The position numbers and the translations under genes were made by a program. Below are positions 1 through 8,868 of a stretch of 64,000 bases of DNA, piece after piece; the stretch's first letter is position 1, and each line of letters starts with the position of its first letter. The notes under the pieces are model-generated. The model was given only the letters and a program-made list of their open reading frames with translations. It was not told the origin of the DNA and made no database searches. The stretch spans positions 1,426,001 through 1,490,000 of the forward strand of contig OY781097.1 of NCBI GenBank assembly GCA_963676415.1, given 5' to 3'. Source of the DNA: G963662905 sp963676415. Its GTDB lineage: Bacteria > Bacteroidota > Bacteroidia > Bacteroidales > WRLA01.

Positions 1-858
1 TTTTTGCCCGAAGGAAAAACTATTGTATATACAGAAGGCAACAAAAGGCCCCGAAGATATTATTATGCAACAAATCAAGGTTTATTTGAAAACAAACCGA
101 TTGCTGTGCTCATCGATGAAGGCTCTGCTTCTGCCAGCGAAATTCTTGCCGGAGCTTTGCAGGACAACGATGTGGGAATAATAATCGGCAGGCGGAGTTT
201 TGGCAAAGGACTGGTGCAGGAACAGCTTAATTTACCTGACGGTTCTGCGCTGCGGCTGACGGTCGCAAGATACTATACCCCTACTGGGCGCTCCATTCAA
301 AAATCGTATGAAGGTGTTGATTACGACAAAGAACTGCTCGAACGTTATTTGAACGGGGAAATGGTTACTGCCGACAGCATACACTTTCCCGACAGCCTGA
401 AATTCACTACGCCCAAAGGCAAAACCGTATATGGCGGAGGAGGAATCATGCCTGATATTTTTGTGGGACTGGAATCAGGCGAAAAGTTTATCACCTTTAA
501 CCAACTGATCGACAAGGGCCTGATTTATCGCTTTGCTTTTGAATATACCGACCGGCATCGCGACAGCCTGGAGCGCTTTGAATCCGAATCAGAATTCTTC
601 AACGGTTTTGATCTCAGTGATGCCATTTATTCTGACTTCCTGGAGTTTTGTCGCAACAACAAAATCACGCGAAGCAAAGCCGAACTAAAACCTACAGAAG
701 AACGTATCAAAACCCTGCTCAAAGCATATATTGCCAGAAATATTTTTGATGATGCCGGCTTTTATCCGCTTTACCACAAAATTGATCCCGGCGCTAAGAA
801 AGCCTTCAGGGAGATGGGCGACAGCTCCCTGGCAGCATATTATTTGCAAAAGCTGTAG
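1..858 (+). CDS. S41 family C-terminal processing peptidase, 3' part
   Basis: This is the C-terminal 285 codons of a periplasmic or membrane-anchored tail-specific serine protease (Prc/CtpA family); the gene is open at base 1 and its start lies outside the window. The peptidase core carries GSASASEI, with the probable catalytic Ser about 43 residues into the visible part, followed 25 residues later by the catalytic Lys in SFGKGLVQ. That spacing matches the Ser430/Lys455 pair of E. coli Prc. After the core (YYTPTGRSIQ) come about 190 residues without a recognised domain, as in Bacteroidota homologues. Any PDZ domain or signal peptide would be upstream. Family assignment is firm; the substrate is unknown. 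Confidence 0.93.
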   Translation, partial: FLPEGKTIVYTEGNKRPRRYYYATNQGLFENKPIAVLIDEGSASASEILAGALQDNDVGIIIGRRSFGKGLVQEQLNLPDGSALRLTVARYYTPTGRSIQKSYEGVDYDKELLERYLNGEMVTADSIHFPDSLKFTTPKGKTVYGGGGIMPDIFVGLESGEKFITFNQLIDKGLIYRFAFEYTDRHRDSLERFESESEFFNGFDLSDAIYSDFLEFCRNNKITRSKAELKPTEERIKTLLKAYIARNIFDDAGFYPLYHKIDPGAKKAFREMGDSSLAAYYLQKL

Positions 859-907
859 CATGACGGGATAATTCCATTAATTTAGCGCTTTGCAGGAAAT
901 CCAACAC

Positions 908-1822
908 ATGAAAAACCCGGTTAATCTTGAAAAAAGCATATGGCAATGGCTTGCCCTGATTTTCCTCGCCTTCATCTGGGGAAGTTCTTTTATCCTGATG
1001 AAAAGAGGTTTGGAAGTATTCAACGATATGCAGGTTGCTGCTTTACGGATTTTCATTTCATTTGTGGCGCTGCTACCGGTTGCTTTAAAAAACCTCCGAC
1101 TGATCAAACGAAGCAATCTGCGCAGTTTTTTGATCGTAGGATTTATTGGCAGCGGTTTGCCGGCATTTTTGTTTACGCACGCACAAACGGAGATCAACAG
1201 CAGCCTGGCCGGCATGCTGAATTCGCTTACACCATTTTTTACCCTATTGATTGGTGCTGTTTTTTATCGAGCAAAAGTATGGTGGAAAAACGTTTTGGGC
1301 GTTGCGCTGGGTTTGTTTGGCGCGGTGATGCTGATCTATCGTGGCGGAAACGTTTTGGACGACAGTGCTGTTTACGGCCTTTATGTGGTTTTGGCAACAA
1401 TTTGCTACGGAACCAATGTGAATACCGTCAAATATCACCTCAAAGGGATTAGCGGACTTCATATAACCAGCCTTGGCTTTGTTTTGGTCGGGCCTTTTGC
1501 CGGCTTATACCTGCTCTTTTCCGATTATTCGAACATCACGGCAGAAGCCAACTGGCCCGAGGCCCTGGGATATATCAGTATTTTGGCACTAATCGGGACG
1601 GCTCTGTCGCTGGTGATATTTAATGCCCTGATAGCACATACTACCGCACTGTTTGCCAGCTCAGTAACCTATATTATTCCGGTTTTTGCCATTATGTGGG
1701 GGCTGTTTGACGGGGAAACTGTAAGTATCTCTCAGTTTGGTGGAATCGGGCTGATTATGTTGGGCGTGTATTTGGTCAACTCGGCCGTGAAAGAACAAAA
1801 CGCAAACAGAAAAACAACTTAA
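908..1822 (+). CDS. DMT-superfamily transporter (EamA domain)
   Basis: A 304-residue inner-membrane protein with about ten hydrophobic segments arranged as two EamA repeats. The first repeat begins with LIFLAFIWGSSFILMKRGL, the usual start of drug/metabolite transporter repeats, and an equivalent segment (YVVLATICYGTNVNTVKY) opens the second half. The family exports amino acids, nucleotides or other small metabolites; the substrate cannot be told from sequence. The ATG at 908 is chosen over an upstream TTG at 890 because the membrane domain starts shortly after it. The gene lies 49 bp after the protease and 10 bp before the RNA methyltransferase, so the three may be co-transcribed. Confidence 0.88.
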   Translation: MKNPVNLEKSIWQWLALIFLAFIWGSSFILMKRGLEVFNDMQVAALRIFISFVALLPVALKNLRLIKRSNLRSFLIVGFIGSGLPAFLFTHAQTEINSSLAGMLNSLTPFFTLLIGAVFYRAKVWWKNVLGVALGLFGAVMLIYRGGNVLDDSAVYGLYVVLATICYGTNVNTVKYHLKGISGLHITSLGFVLVGPFAGLYLLFSDYSNITAEANWPEALGYISILALIGTALSLVIFNALIAHTTALFASSVTYIIPVFAIMWGLFDGETVSISQFGGIGLIMLGVYLVNSAVKEQNANRKTT

Positions 1823-1832
1823 TCTTTTTTTG

Positions 1833-2354
1833 ATGCAAAACGACCGACAGTTAAAATGGGAAGATAAAACGGACTATGCTCAAAATGCGGACATTGTTAT
1901 TGTCTGCGATAATGTAGAATTGCCTGTAAATGCGGGCAGTATCCTGCGCCTGGCAGATGCTTTTGGAGTCAGGGAAATTGTTTTTTGCGGAAATCATCCG
2001 GCCATACCCGGAAGGAAAGTGAACAAAGTGGCACGGAATGTCATTAAAGCGCTCCATATTAAAACCGACGCCAACTGTATAGAACAACTTCATGATTTAC
2101 AATCAAAAGGCTATGAGCTGGTCGCTGTGGAAATCACGCAAAAAAGTCACAATCTGCGCACATCTACTTTCCGGAAAAACAGCAAATGCGCGCTGATTGT
2201 TGGTGGCGAAATCCGGGGGATCAGCAATGAAGTGCTGGAGCTCTGCGCACGGGCTGTGCACATCCCCATGAAAGGCCAGAACCTGAGCATGAACCTCAGC
2301 AGCGCGCTGGCTATTGCACTTTATGAAGTTACTTGTCAGATGGAAGGTTGCTGA
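1833..2354 (+). CDS. TrmH/SpoU-family RNA 2'-O-methyltransferase
   Basis: A 173-residue protein consisting almost only of the SPOUT methyltransferase domain. All three SpoU motifs are visible: NAGSILRLADAFGV (motif 1, with the conserved Asn and Arg), IVGGEIRGIS (motif 2) and IPMKGQNLSMNLSSALAIALYE (motif 3), which builds the knotted SAM site. It is likely to methylate a ribose in tRNA or rRNA, but the short length and lack of an extra RNA-binding domain do not identify the target. The start is the ATG at 1833; the TTG at 1830 in the same frame is less likely. Its 3' end overlaps the convergent glycosyltransferase gene by 19 bp. Confidence 0.9.
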   Translation: MQNDRQLKWEDKTDYAQNADIVIVCDNVELPVNAGSILRLADAFGVREIVFCGNHPAIPGRKVNKVARNVIKALHIKTDANCIEQLHDLQSKGYELVAVEITQKSHNLRTSTFRKNSKCALIVGGEIRGISNEVLELCARAVHIPMKGQNLSMNLSSALAIALYEVTCQMEGC

Positions 2355-3424
2355 AGAAAAGCAAGAAAGGAATCGCTGGATTGCTGCATGGAGAACTGAT
2401 TCCGGCTCCACTCTTTTGCATTATTTGAAAAGCCTTGATATTTCTCCTCATCAAAATAAAACGCCTGCACCGCATCGGCAAAAGCCTGCACATCATTTTC
2501 GGGGACCAAAACAGCAGTTTCTTTATTTTGAACCACTTCCGGATTGGAGCTGTTCTCAAAAGCCACAACCGGCAATCCGGCAGCCTGCGCTTCAACCAAT
2601 ACGTATCCAAAACCTTCCCATAAGCTGGAATGCACAAAAAGATCGGTTTCGTTCATAAAATCCATTCCCCGATGGCCACAAAGCTGAACATTGTTTGTCA
2701 GGCCAAGGCGGTTTATTTCCGTTTTCAGTTCATTTTCCAAAGCTCCCGAACCGGCAATTTTTAAGCGTACATCACACTTTCGCTTCAGGAGTTCCTGCAT
2801 CACTTTCAAAAGAAATTGCTGGTTTTTCTGAGGAACCAACCTGCCCATATTTCCCAAGACAAAAGGTTTTTTCAATGCCCTTTTTTTGGCATGAGGCAGG
2901 CGGTCAAAATCAATTCCGTTATAAACCACGCTGATTTTATCGGGATGGATCATCTGTCCTTTAGCATTGATGGTCCTTTTGGTCTCTTTGCTGTTTGCCA
3001 ATATCCTGTGCACCACTTTTCCAAAAAGGTATTTATTGAGCAAAGTTGGTTTTATAGGAATGGCACTGCCCCTTCGGTAAATAATATCGGGAACGTCGGC
3101 TTTTTTTGCCGCCAAACCGGCAACTTTCAAATCGGATGGCAGGTTTAAAATCACGTGCTGTACCATTTTCTTTTTAAAAAACCCGGCAATATGCATTACT
3201 TTCAGCGGATTAAGCACATCAAAAGAAGAAATTGCAAAAGGAAAACAAAGCAGATTGTTTTGTTTGGCTTTTGCGAACAACGGGCTTGCCGGATGCGCAC
3301 ACAAAACGACATCATATCCCGATTGATGCATTTGCACGGCCATATCAAGATGCCATTTTTCGCCGCCGCCCCAGTTTTTGCAACTGTTGAAAAAGCAGAT
3401 TTTCCCTTTTATTTCTTTTCCCAC
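2336..3424 (-). CDS. GT4-family glycosyltransferase
   Basis: A 362-residue GT-B fold glycosyltransferase. The N-terminal half has the glycine-rich acceptor loop (NWGGGEKW). The C-terminal half (GNMGRLVPQKN to the end) is a Glycos_transf_1 domain with the retaining-enzyme EX7E signature in WEGFGYVLVEAQ. It probably adds a sugar to lipopolysaccharide core or another envelope glycan on the cytoplasmic face. The start is GTG at 3424, inside the last codons of the upstream GT2 gene (16-bp overlap); the next Met would delete the glycine loop. The overlap indicates translational coupling with the GT2 enzyme, so both probably act on one glycan. Confidence 0.9.
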   Translation of the reverse strand: MGKEIKGKICFFNSCKNWGGGEKWHLDMAVQMHQSGYDVVLCAHPASPLFAKAKQNNLLCFPFAISSFDVLNPLKVMHIAGFFKKKMVQHVILNLPSDLKVAGLAAKKADVPDIIYRRGSAIPIKPTLLNKYLFGKVVHRILANSKETKRTINAKGQMIHPDKISVVYNGIDFDRLPHAKKRALKKPFVLGNMGRLVPQKNQQFLLKVMQELLKRKCDVRLKIAGSGALENELKTEINRLGLTNNVQLCGHRGMDFMNETDLFVHSSLWEGFGYVLVEAQAAGLPVVAFENSSNPEVVQNKETAVLVPENDVQAFADAVQAFYFDEEKYQGFSNNAKEWSRNQFSMQQSSDSFLAFLQQPSI

Positions 3425-4170
3425 AGCTCTCTGAGTTTAACCTGTTTCAAAAAAGAAGAATGGGCTGAATTACGGCAAATGACATAGCCATAATATCCGT
3501 CGAGGAAACCGCCACGCAGGATAAAGGAGCTGAAAAACTTCCAAACAGGACTGCCCATCATTTTAAAAAAACTGAACTTTTTACCCTTTTGGTAACGTGT
3601 TGAAGCAGCCCGGGAAGAATATTCGTTTATTGTGGCCATATGCTGCGCGATGGTATAAAAGGAATAGTGCAGGATGTCTTTTTTTATTTGCAGGGTTTTT
3701 GTGCCTGGCTTTAAAACCAACTTTTCATGAACACCGTCTGCGTTCCACTCCCCGGCATTTTTATTCCAAAGCCTGATTTTTTTATCCGGATACCAGCCAC
3801 AATGTTTTATCCATTTTCCACAGTAATTGGTCAGCCGGTGAAACATGTATGCATCATGTTTGAAGCCTGTTTGCTTCAGCCGTACAATTTCCGCCCTCAG
3901 GTCATCTGAAAGGGCTTCATCGGCATCGAGCGTTAAAATAAAATCATGTTTGGCGCGGGCATCGGCACGGTTTTTCTGGTTTCCGTAGTTATCAAACTCA
4001 TGTTGAAAGAAAACAAGATCGGGGTAGCGGGAGCATATCTCCCGGGTTTTATCCGTAGAAAATGAATCTGCAACGATCACTTCATCGGCAATACCCTGCA
4101 CCGAATCAAGGCATCGGGCAATATTTTTCTCTTCATTAAAGGTGATGATAACAACGGAAAGTGCAGACAT
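3409..4170 (-). CDS. GT2-family glycosyltransferase (WaaE/KdtX-like)
   Basis: A 253-residue GT-A fold enzyme. The N-terminus SVVIITFNEEKNIARCLDSV and the metal-binding LTLDADE motif are those of glycosyltransferase family 2. The later WYPDKKIRLW segment with nearby conserved residues is typical of the WaaE/KdtX branch, which adds glucose to the heptose of LPS inner core in enterobacteria. Here only a role in LPS or lipooligosaccharide synthesis is inferred. It overlaps the downstream GT4 gene by 16 bp. A TATCTTTG -7 box lies just upstream, so this is probably the first gene of a two-gene operon. Confidence 0.9.
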   Translation of the reverse strand: MSALSVVIITFNEEKNIARCLDSVQGIADEVIVADSFSTDKTREICSRYPDLVFFQHEFDNYGNQKNRADARAKHDFILTLDADEALSDDLRAEIVRLKQTGFKHDAYMFHRLTNYCGKWIKHCGWYPDKKIRLWNKNAGEWNADGVHEKLVLKPGTKTLQIKKDILHYSFYTIAQHMATINEYSSRAASTRYQKGKKFSFFKMMGSPVWKFFSSFILRGGFLDGYYGYVICRNSAHSSFLKQVKLRELWEKK

Positions 4171-4185
4171 AGCTCAATTTTAAAA

Positions 4186-4193
4186 CAAAGATA
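4186..4193 (-). promoter_or_regulatory. -7 promoter box of the GT2-GT4 operon
   Basis: TATCTTTG on the minus strand matches the Bacteroidota -7 consensus TAnnTTTG, 16 bp upstream of the GT2 ATG. No clear -33 box is seen at the expected distance. Confidence 0.5.
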
Positions 4194-4234
4194 AAAAAAT
4201 GATTTTGCGCAGGATACTGCTCAAATCAAAGCAG

Positions 4235-4265
4235 AATAAAAAAGGCCGCCCAAATGAGCAGCCTT
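4235..4265 (-). terminator. Intrinsic terminator after the TonB receptor gene
   Basis: On the minus strand, AAGGCTGC pairs with GCGGCCTT (one G-U pair) across an 8-nt loop and is followed by six T. It lies about 20 bp after the receptor stop codon. Confidence 0.75.
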
Positions 4266-4283
4266 CACAAAAAAAATATCATT

Positions 4284-6614
4284 TTAGAACGAATATTTAG
4301 CACCAAACGACGGCATTACCGGCAATTGGTTTACGCGTTCATAGGTAATACGGTCGAAATAGAACACGTTTGCACGGTCATAAACGTTGGTAACGCCAAG
4401 GTTGAGCTCAAGTGTTGAATAATCCCCGATTTCGATAAGCCTTTTCAGGTTCAGGTCGAGGCGGTGATAAGCGGGAAGCCGTCCTTCGTTCAGGTCTGCA
4501 TAAAGGATGCCAAGTTCGCCGTTTTCTGTAGTAATATCGGTATCGATACCGCCGGTAAAGAGCAACTGCTCAAAATAGCCCTGCGTTTGTGTAAACGGGA
4601 AACCGGATCCAAAATTCCAACGGGCATTTACTTCCCAGTTATCATTACGGCCAAATTTCAATGAGGCCAGAACATTCACATTATGCCTCCTGTCATAATG
4701 AGGCACATAATCGATTAGTTCATCCTCACGGTTCACATAAGCAAGTGAATAGACTGCCCAAAGGTAGAAACGGCGGTAATCATATTTAAAGCTTACGTCA
4801 ACACCATAAGCGTCGCCTTTTTCCACAATAAAATCCTTTTTGAGGTAATCGGGCTTGTATGATGGTGATGTAGGATCGGAATAAAAAGGCGTATCATCAA
4901 ATATTTTGTTTCGGTTCAGGTTTGTGAGCTGGCTGAAGTTTTTCAGGTAAGCTTCGAGGTTCATTGTGAGGTTGTTGGTAATATCGAGTTCAACTCCACC
5001 GATGATGTGTTCGCTTTTCTGCAGTTTGCTGGTTACTTCTTCGCCACGGAGTGTTTCGGGTAGGTTATCGGGGCCGGAGAGGAAACCGCTAAAGAGGTTT
5101 ACCACATCACGGTCGGAGCGTGCACTCATCAGGTTTTGAGAATAAAGGCCTCCCGCAACTTTAAGCCTCAGCCAGTCGGTAAGGTTATATTTCATTGCCA
5201 CACGTGGCTCCGGGCTCACCTCTGATTGGGATGCATACCACTGCAGACGGATACTGGGTTCGAAAAGGAATTTCCCCTGGGTCATTTTATACTTAAAATA
5301 CATCCCTAATTCCGTTGTGTTTTCGGTTTGTTGTATCTTTTTATTCACGGAATTATAGAATAAGTAATCCGTTTTAAACCCCAGCATTTCCAATCCATAT
5401 TTTAATTCGTCTTTACCGATAAAATAGGTAAAGCTCAGCCCTCCGTTAAAACCGCTGATTTTACTGCTGCGGTCGGCGCTTTCGGGCTGCGACATGGTAA
5501 TTTTATAATCAGAGTAGGCAACAATACCTTCGATCAGAACAGAAGAACGTGCCGGAATCAAAACGAAGTTAGCACCGCCACCGACAGATTCCCAATGGAA
5601 ATCACTTATGGACTTATAGTTGTTCACCTGATCATCAAAACGGAAACCAAAGAGGTTTACTTTGCTTCCGTTGCTTCCGTTGATACTTACTTTTCCGTAG
5701 ATATCGAGAAAGTTAAAGGGCAGTCCGTTTTCATCAACATATTTATAAAAAACCTTGGAGCTTTGTTCGAGGTAAGAATTTTTCACAGAAAGCACATAGG
5801 AAGAGCTGGTTTTCTTTTCTTCGGTTTGTTTGGAAATAGGGCCTTCAATTAAAAGTTTTGCACCAAAGGTAGATGCTTCCACTGAGCCGGAAGTACGCAC
5901 TTTATTACCATCGCGGGTAGTTAAGTCCATGATGGAGGAAATCCTGCCTCCGTATTCGGCACCAAAACCACCGGTATAAACATCGGCTGAGCGGAGGATA
6001 TCGGTATCAAAAACCGAAAATAGCCCAATGGAGTGGAAAGGGTTGTAAATCACCATTCCATCGAGCAACACTTTATTTTGGATCGGGCTACCCCCGCGAA
6101 TGTAGAGCTGACCGCCCTGGTCACCGGTAAAAATCACCCCGGGAAGCACCTGAAGATACTGCGCAAGGTCGGCCTGGCCGCCAACTGTAGGAATAGATTG
6201 TATCTGTTTCGGTGTAATTTTAACTACGGATGTTTTTGTTTCGGTGCGGGCTTCTTCCCTTTCGGCCGAAATATTAATTTCCTGCAGCATGATACTGCCT
6301 TCTTTCAAGTAAATATTTTTGGACAACAAGGCCCCGTTTTTCAAAGTAACAGGAAAAGTTATCGAATCGTAGCCCATGGCTGTAACCATAAGCGTATAAC
6401 TGCCTGCAGGTATCTTCGAAATAACGTAATAGCCATTTACGTCAGTTGAAGCGCCAAAGGTTGTTCCCTTAAGATAAACATTGGTAAAAATAACGGGTTC
6501 TCCGGTTTCTTCTTCATAAACGAAACCGCGGATGCTGGCCGTTTGAGCGATCATCAGCACCGGCAAACTGATCATAAATGCCAGCAAACTGATTTTCAAG
6601 TATTTTTTCAACAT
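4284..6614 (-). CDS. TonB-dependent outer-membrane receptor with carboxypeptidase-like domain
   Basis: A 776-residue outer-membrane protein. It has a signal peptide ending near MIAQ, a CarboxypepD_reg-like beta-sandwich at about residues 28-110 (SIRGFVYEEETGEPVIFTNVYLKGT, then NGYYVISKIPAGSYTL), a plug domain at about 130-235 (QGGQLYIRGGSPIQNKVLLDGM), and a beta-barrel ending in GAKYSF with the terminal aromatic residue needed for barrel assembly. It would import a TonB/ExbBD-energised substrate, which cannot be named. No SusD partner is adjacent, so it is not a SusCD-type glycan system, and at 776 residues it is shorter than SusC. It has its own promoter and terminator. Confidence 0.92.
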   Translation of the reverse strand: MLKKYLKISLLAFMISLPVLMIAQTASIRGFVYEEETGEPVIFTNVYLKGTTFGASTDVNGYYVISKIPAGSYTLMVTAMGYDSITFPVTLKNGALLSKNIYLKEGSIMLQEINISAEREEARTETKTSVVKITPKQIQSIPTVGGQADLAQYLQVLPGVIFTGDQGGQLYIRGGSPIQNKVLLDGMVIYNPFHSIGLFSVFDTDILRSADVYTGGFGAEYGGRISSIMDLTTRDGNKVRTSGSVEASTFGAKLLIEGPISKQTEEKKTSSSYVLSVKNSYLEQSSKVFYKYVDENGLPFNFLDIYGKVSINGSNGSKVNLFGFRFDDQVNNYKSISDFHWESVGGGANFVLIPARSSVLIEGIVAYSDYKITMSQPESADRSSKISGFNGGLSFTYFIGKDELKYGLEMLGFKTDYLFYNSVNKKIQQTENTTELGMYFKYKMTQGKFLFEPSIRLQWYASQSEVSPEPRVAMKYNLTDWLRLKVAGGLYSQNLMSARSDRDVVNLFSGFLSGPDNLPETLRGEEVTSKLQKSEHIIGGVELDITNNLTMNLEAYLKNFSQLTNLNRNKIFDDTPFYSDPTSPSYKPDYLKKDFIVEKGDAYGVDVSFKYDYRRFYLWAVYSLAYVNREDELIDYVPHYDRRHNVNVLASLKFGRNDNWEVNARWNFGSGFPFTQTQGYFEQLLFTGGIDTDITTENGELGILYADLNEGRLPAYHRLDLNLKRLIEIGDYSTLELNLGVTNVYDRANVFYFDRITYERVNQLPVMPSFGAKYSF

Positions 6615-6656
6615 AAGCTTCTATTTGTAAGTTCTTTCCCTAATAGCCCACAAAAG

Positions 6657-6688
6657 TAAAGATAACAGCTTGAAAAAAAAACACCAAA
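6657..6688 (-). promoter_or_regulatory. Promoter of the TonB receptor gene
   Basis: On the minus strand a TTTGG -33 element (6684-6688) lies 19 bp from TATCTTTA (6657-6664), close to the Bacteroidota consensus. An overlapping TACTTTTG (6651-6658) is an alternative -7 box. The receptor ATG is 42 bp downstream. Confidence 0.5.
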
Positions 6689-6735
6689 ACAAAAAAATGG
6701 CCACTAATTCATGAAAATCAGTAAGAGGGATGTGC

Positions 6736-7437
6736 TCAGTCTTCAATTTCAAAACGAAAACCGGTACCATGCACATTGGTAATCTGGATACGTCCATCGG
6801 ATTTCAGGTATTTCCGAAGTTTTGCAATAAAAACATCCATGCTCCTGCCATTGAAATAATCATCATTGCCCCAAATAGCTTTCAGTATTGCTTCCCTCTT
6901 GAGCAGCTGACCTTTGTTTTTGCACAGATACTGAAGTAGTTCGGCTTCACGTTTTGTGAGCACTTTCTGGAAACTGCTCGATTTCAACTCCATGGTATTG
7001 AGATCGAAGGTATAATTCCCAAAATGATAAAATTCCGGGCGCTCAGGAGACGCCTCCGACTGAATACTGCATCGTTTTAAAATGGCCTGGATACGCAAAC
7101 TGAGTTCTTCACTACTGAAAGGTTTGGTAATATAATCATCGCATCCTGTCTTAAATCCATTGATACGGTCTTCTTTGAGTGCTTTTGCCGTTAAAAAAAT
7201 AATGGGGGTTTGCTGATCCGTTTTACGTATATCTTCTGCAAGGCTGAACCCATCTTTACGCGGCATCATCACATCCAGGATGATCAAATCATATTTTTTC
7301 TTTTGAAAGGCTTCAAAACCTTCCACACCATCGTGGGCCAGCTCAGTTTGATAGGATTGCATTTCCAGATAATCCTGTATGACCATGCTCAGGTTGGGGT
7401 CATCCTCCACTAATAAAATCTGATATTTTGATTCCAT
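6736..7437 (-). CDS. OmpR-family response regulator, RprY-like
   Basis: A 233-residue response regulator. The receiver domain (about 1-125) has the acidic pair ED at 11-12, phospho-acceptor Asp55 in LIILDVMMPRKDG, and the KPF switch Lys. The winged-helix DNA-binding domain (about 140-233) contains LTKREAELLQYLC and NGRSMDVFIAKLRKYL. The NxRSMDVFIxKLRKxL segment is very close to RprY of Bacteroides as I recall it. The gene starts 11 bp after its cognate kinase. OmpR-family regulators bind direct repeats at about 11-bp spacing, and such a site (four TTAACA) lies just beyond the kinase gene, so autoregulation or control of the divergent small gene is plausible. Confidence 0.93.
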   Translation of the reverse strand: MESKYQILLVEDDPNLSMVIQDYLEMQSYQTELAHDGVEGFEAFQKKKYDLIILDVMMPRKDGFSLAEDIRKTDQQTPIIFLTAKALKEDRINGFKTGCDDYITKPFSSEELSLRIQAILKRCSIQSEASPERPEFYHFGNYTFDLNTMELKSSSFQKVLTKREAELLQYLCKNKGQLLKREAILKAIWGNDDYFNGRSMDVFIAKLRKYLKSDGRIQITNVHGTGFRFEIED

Positions 7438-7448
7438 AAGTTTAAGTT

Positions 7449-8735
7449 TTATGAGGTAGTCCCGGCAGAAAATGGCAGGAAAATTTCAAAACTGCTTCCT
7501 TTGTTTAGCTCGCTGTGCAAATGGATGTGGCCCTGGTGCGCTTCAACAATCTTTTTCACATAATACAGCCCAATGCCAAATCCTTTTACATCATGCACAT
7601 TTCCTGTTGGGACGCGGTACAGCTTTCGGAACACCAGCGACTGGTTTTCGCGGCTGATACCTATACCATTGTCCTGAATACTAACAAACAAGCCCCGCTT
7701 ATTGTTGCGTGTTTCAATTTTGATGACTGGTTTTTCGGGACTATATTTTTCGGCATTATCGAGCAGATTATTGAAAACATTTATTAAGTGCACTTTATCT
7801 GCTTGAATTACAGGATTTTCTGCATTGAGGTTCAATAATATGCTCCCATTGTGCTCTTTAAGCCGGATTTCAAAATTATGAGCCTGCCGGGTCAGGATAT
7901 CATGCGCATTAAGCTGTTTTAGTTTGATATTGTAATCGCTGCGATCGAGTACAGCGAGTTGCAAAATGTTCTCCACCTGATTTTTCAGGCGCATATTTTC
8001 ATCGTAAATCAATTGCGCATAGCGTCCGACCTTCTCCGGTTTTTGGTTTATTTCGGGTCGCAACAAAATTTCACTGGCCAGCGAAACTGCAGAAATAGGT
8101 GTTTTGAATTCATGCGTCATATTGTTCACAAAATCGTTTTTCATTTCCGAAAGGCGTTTCTGGCGGAACAAACCGTAAACCGTATAGAATGAAATGGCAA
8201 AAAGCACCAACATCAGGCTTGCCGTGAGTACAACCCAGCCAATCATTTTTCTGATCATTACGCCCTGGAGGTTTGGGAAATAAAGCGACAGAACAAAATC
8301 ATCCGAACGGTGCAGGCAGCTCAGGCTTACAACAAATCCGGACGACAACAATTCTCTTTTGTAATTTCCGTAGCGCCCCATATAAAACTGCTTGCTATGA
8401 CGGTTAAAAACCGCATATTCATAATCGCGCGTAATGCGCATACAGCCCAGCTCATTTTGCACCAGGCTGTCTAGTTTCACGGAATCCACCAACTGATAAA
8501 TATGCCGTTCGTTAAGCAAACAGGCTTTGAAACAGGATGTGTCCTGAACTTCTTTTTCTGTTTTGTAATTATACAAATGATTGACAACAGTTTTGAGGGC
8601 AATGCGCACTTTATTATTGAATTGCTCCTCGCGGAGCTCAACAGCATGGCGCACCCAATATAACTGAGTGAATAGAATGCCCAGCAAAACCAAAATGGTA
8701 ACAGCGGCAATGATGCGAATGGTTTTCAGTTGCAT
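7449..8735 (-). CDS. Membrane sensor histidine kinase, RprX-like
   Basis: A 428-residue kinase. It has TM1 at about 7-27, a periplasmic sensor region of about 135 residues with several Cys (SCFKACLL, LGCM, SLSCLH), TM2 at about 165-188, a HisKA domain with phospho-acceptor His208 in NNMTHEFKTPISAVSL, and a HATPase domain with N box (NVFNNLLDNAEKYSP), G1 (DNGIGI) and G2 (GFGIGLYYVKKI). It should phosphorylate the response regulator encoded 11 bp downstream. There is no HAMP or PAS domain. The periplasmic cysteines could form disulfides. The signal is not deducible from sequence. Confidence 0.93.
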   Translation of the reverse strand: MQLKTIRIIAAVTILVLLGILFTQLYWVRHAVELREEQFNNKVRIALKTVVNHLYNYKTEKEVQDTSCFKACLLNERHIYQLVDSVKLDSLVQNELGCMRITRDYEYAVFNRHSKQFYMGRYGNYKRELLSSGFVVSLSCLHRSDDFVLSLYFPNLQGVMIRKMIGWVVLTASLMLVLFAISFYTVYGLFRQKRLSEMKNDFVNNMTHEFKTPISAVSLASEILLRPEINQKPEKVGRYAQLIYDENMRLKNQVENILQLAVLDRSDYNIKLKQLNAHDILTRQAHNFEIRLKEHNGSILLNLNAENPVIQADKVHLINVFNNLLDNAEKYSPEKPVIKIETRNNKRGLFVSIQDNGIGISRENQSLVFRKLYRVPTGNVHDVKGFGIGLYYVKKIVEAHQGHIHLHSELNKGSSFEIFLPFSAGTTS

Positions 8736-8764
8736 ATGATGATGGTCAAAATCCTTAAAAGCTT

Positions 8765-8772
8765 CAAAATTA
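8765..8772 (-). promoter_or_regulatory. -7 promoter box of the histidine kinase operon
   Basis: TAATTTTG on the minus strand matches TAnnTTTG, about 30 bp before the kinase ATG. The TTAACA repeats begin about 29 bp further upstream, so both divergent promoters could share them. Confidence 0.4.
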
Positions 8773-8800
8773 GGACATTTTTTAAGTCTTCATTTTTTGT

Positions 8801-8838
8801 TTAACAAAGCCTTAACAAGCTTTAACAGCGCATTAACA
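8801..8838. promoter_or_regulatory. Four direct TTAACA repeats, candidate response-regulator operator
   Basis: TTAACA occurs at 8801, 8812, 8822 and 8833, a spacing of 11, 10 and 11 bp, about one helical turn each. A fifth copy is at 8873. This arrangement is the one OmpR/PhoB-type regulators use, and the hexamer equals the B. subtilis PhoP half-site consensus TT(A/T/C)ACA. The array sits about 20-60 bp upstream of the -7 box of the small exported-protein gene and faces the two-component operon. Assignment to the adjacent RprY-like regulator is inference. Confidence 0.6.
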
Positions 8839-8859
8839 GCAAGCAGTCCAACAGCTTCT

Positions 8860-8868
8860 TATGTTTGC
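8860..8868 (+). promoter_or_regulatory. -7 promoter box of the small Lys/Cys-rich protein gene
   Basis: TATGTTTGC is a perfect match to TAnnTTTGC, 28 bp before the ATG at 8897. No -33 TTTG is present at the usual distance, which would fit a promoter that needs an activator bound to the TTAACA array. Confidence 0.6.

Noticed and set aside
3817..3826. DnaA-box-like TTTTCCACA near 3.8 kb and again near 52.55 kb
   Set aside because: Single scattered matches inside genes; no cluster or AT-rich unwinding region, so no origin call.
4284..6614. SusC/SusD polysaccharide utilisation locus
   Set aside because: The receptor is short for SusC, and no SusD, glycoside hydrolase or sugar regulator is next to it.
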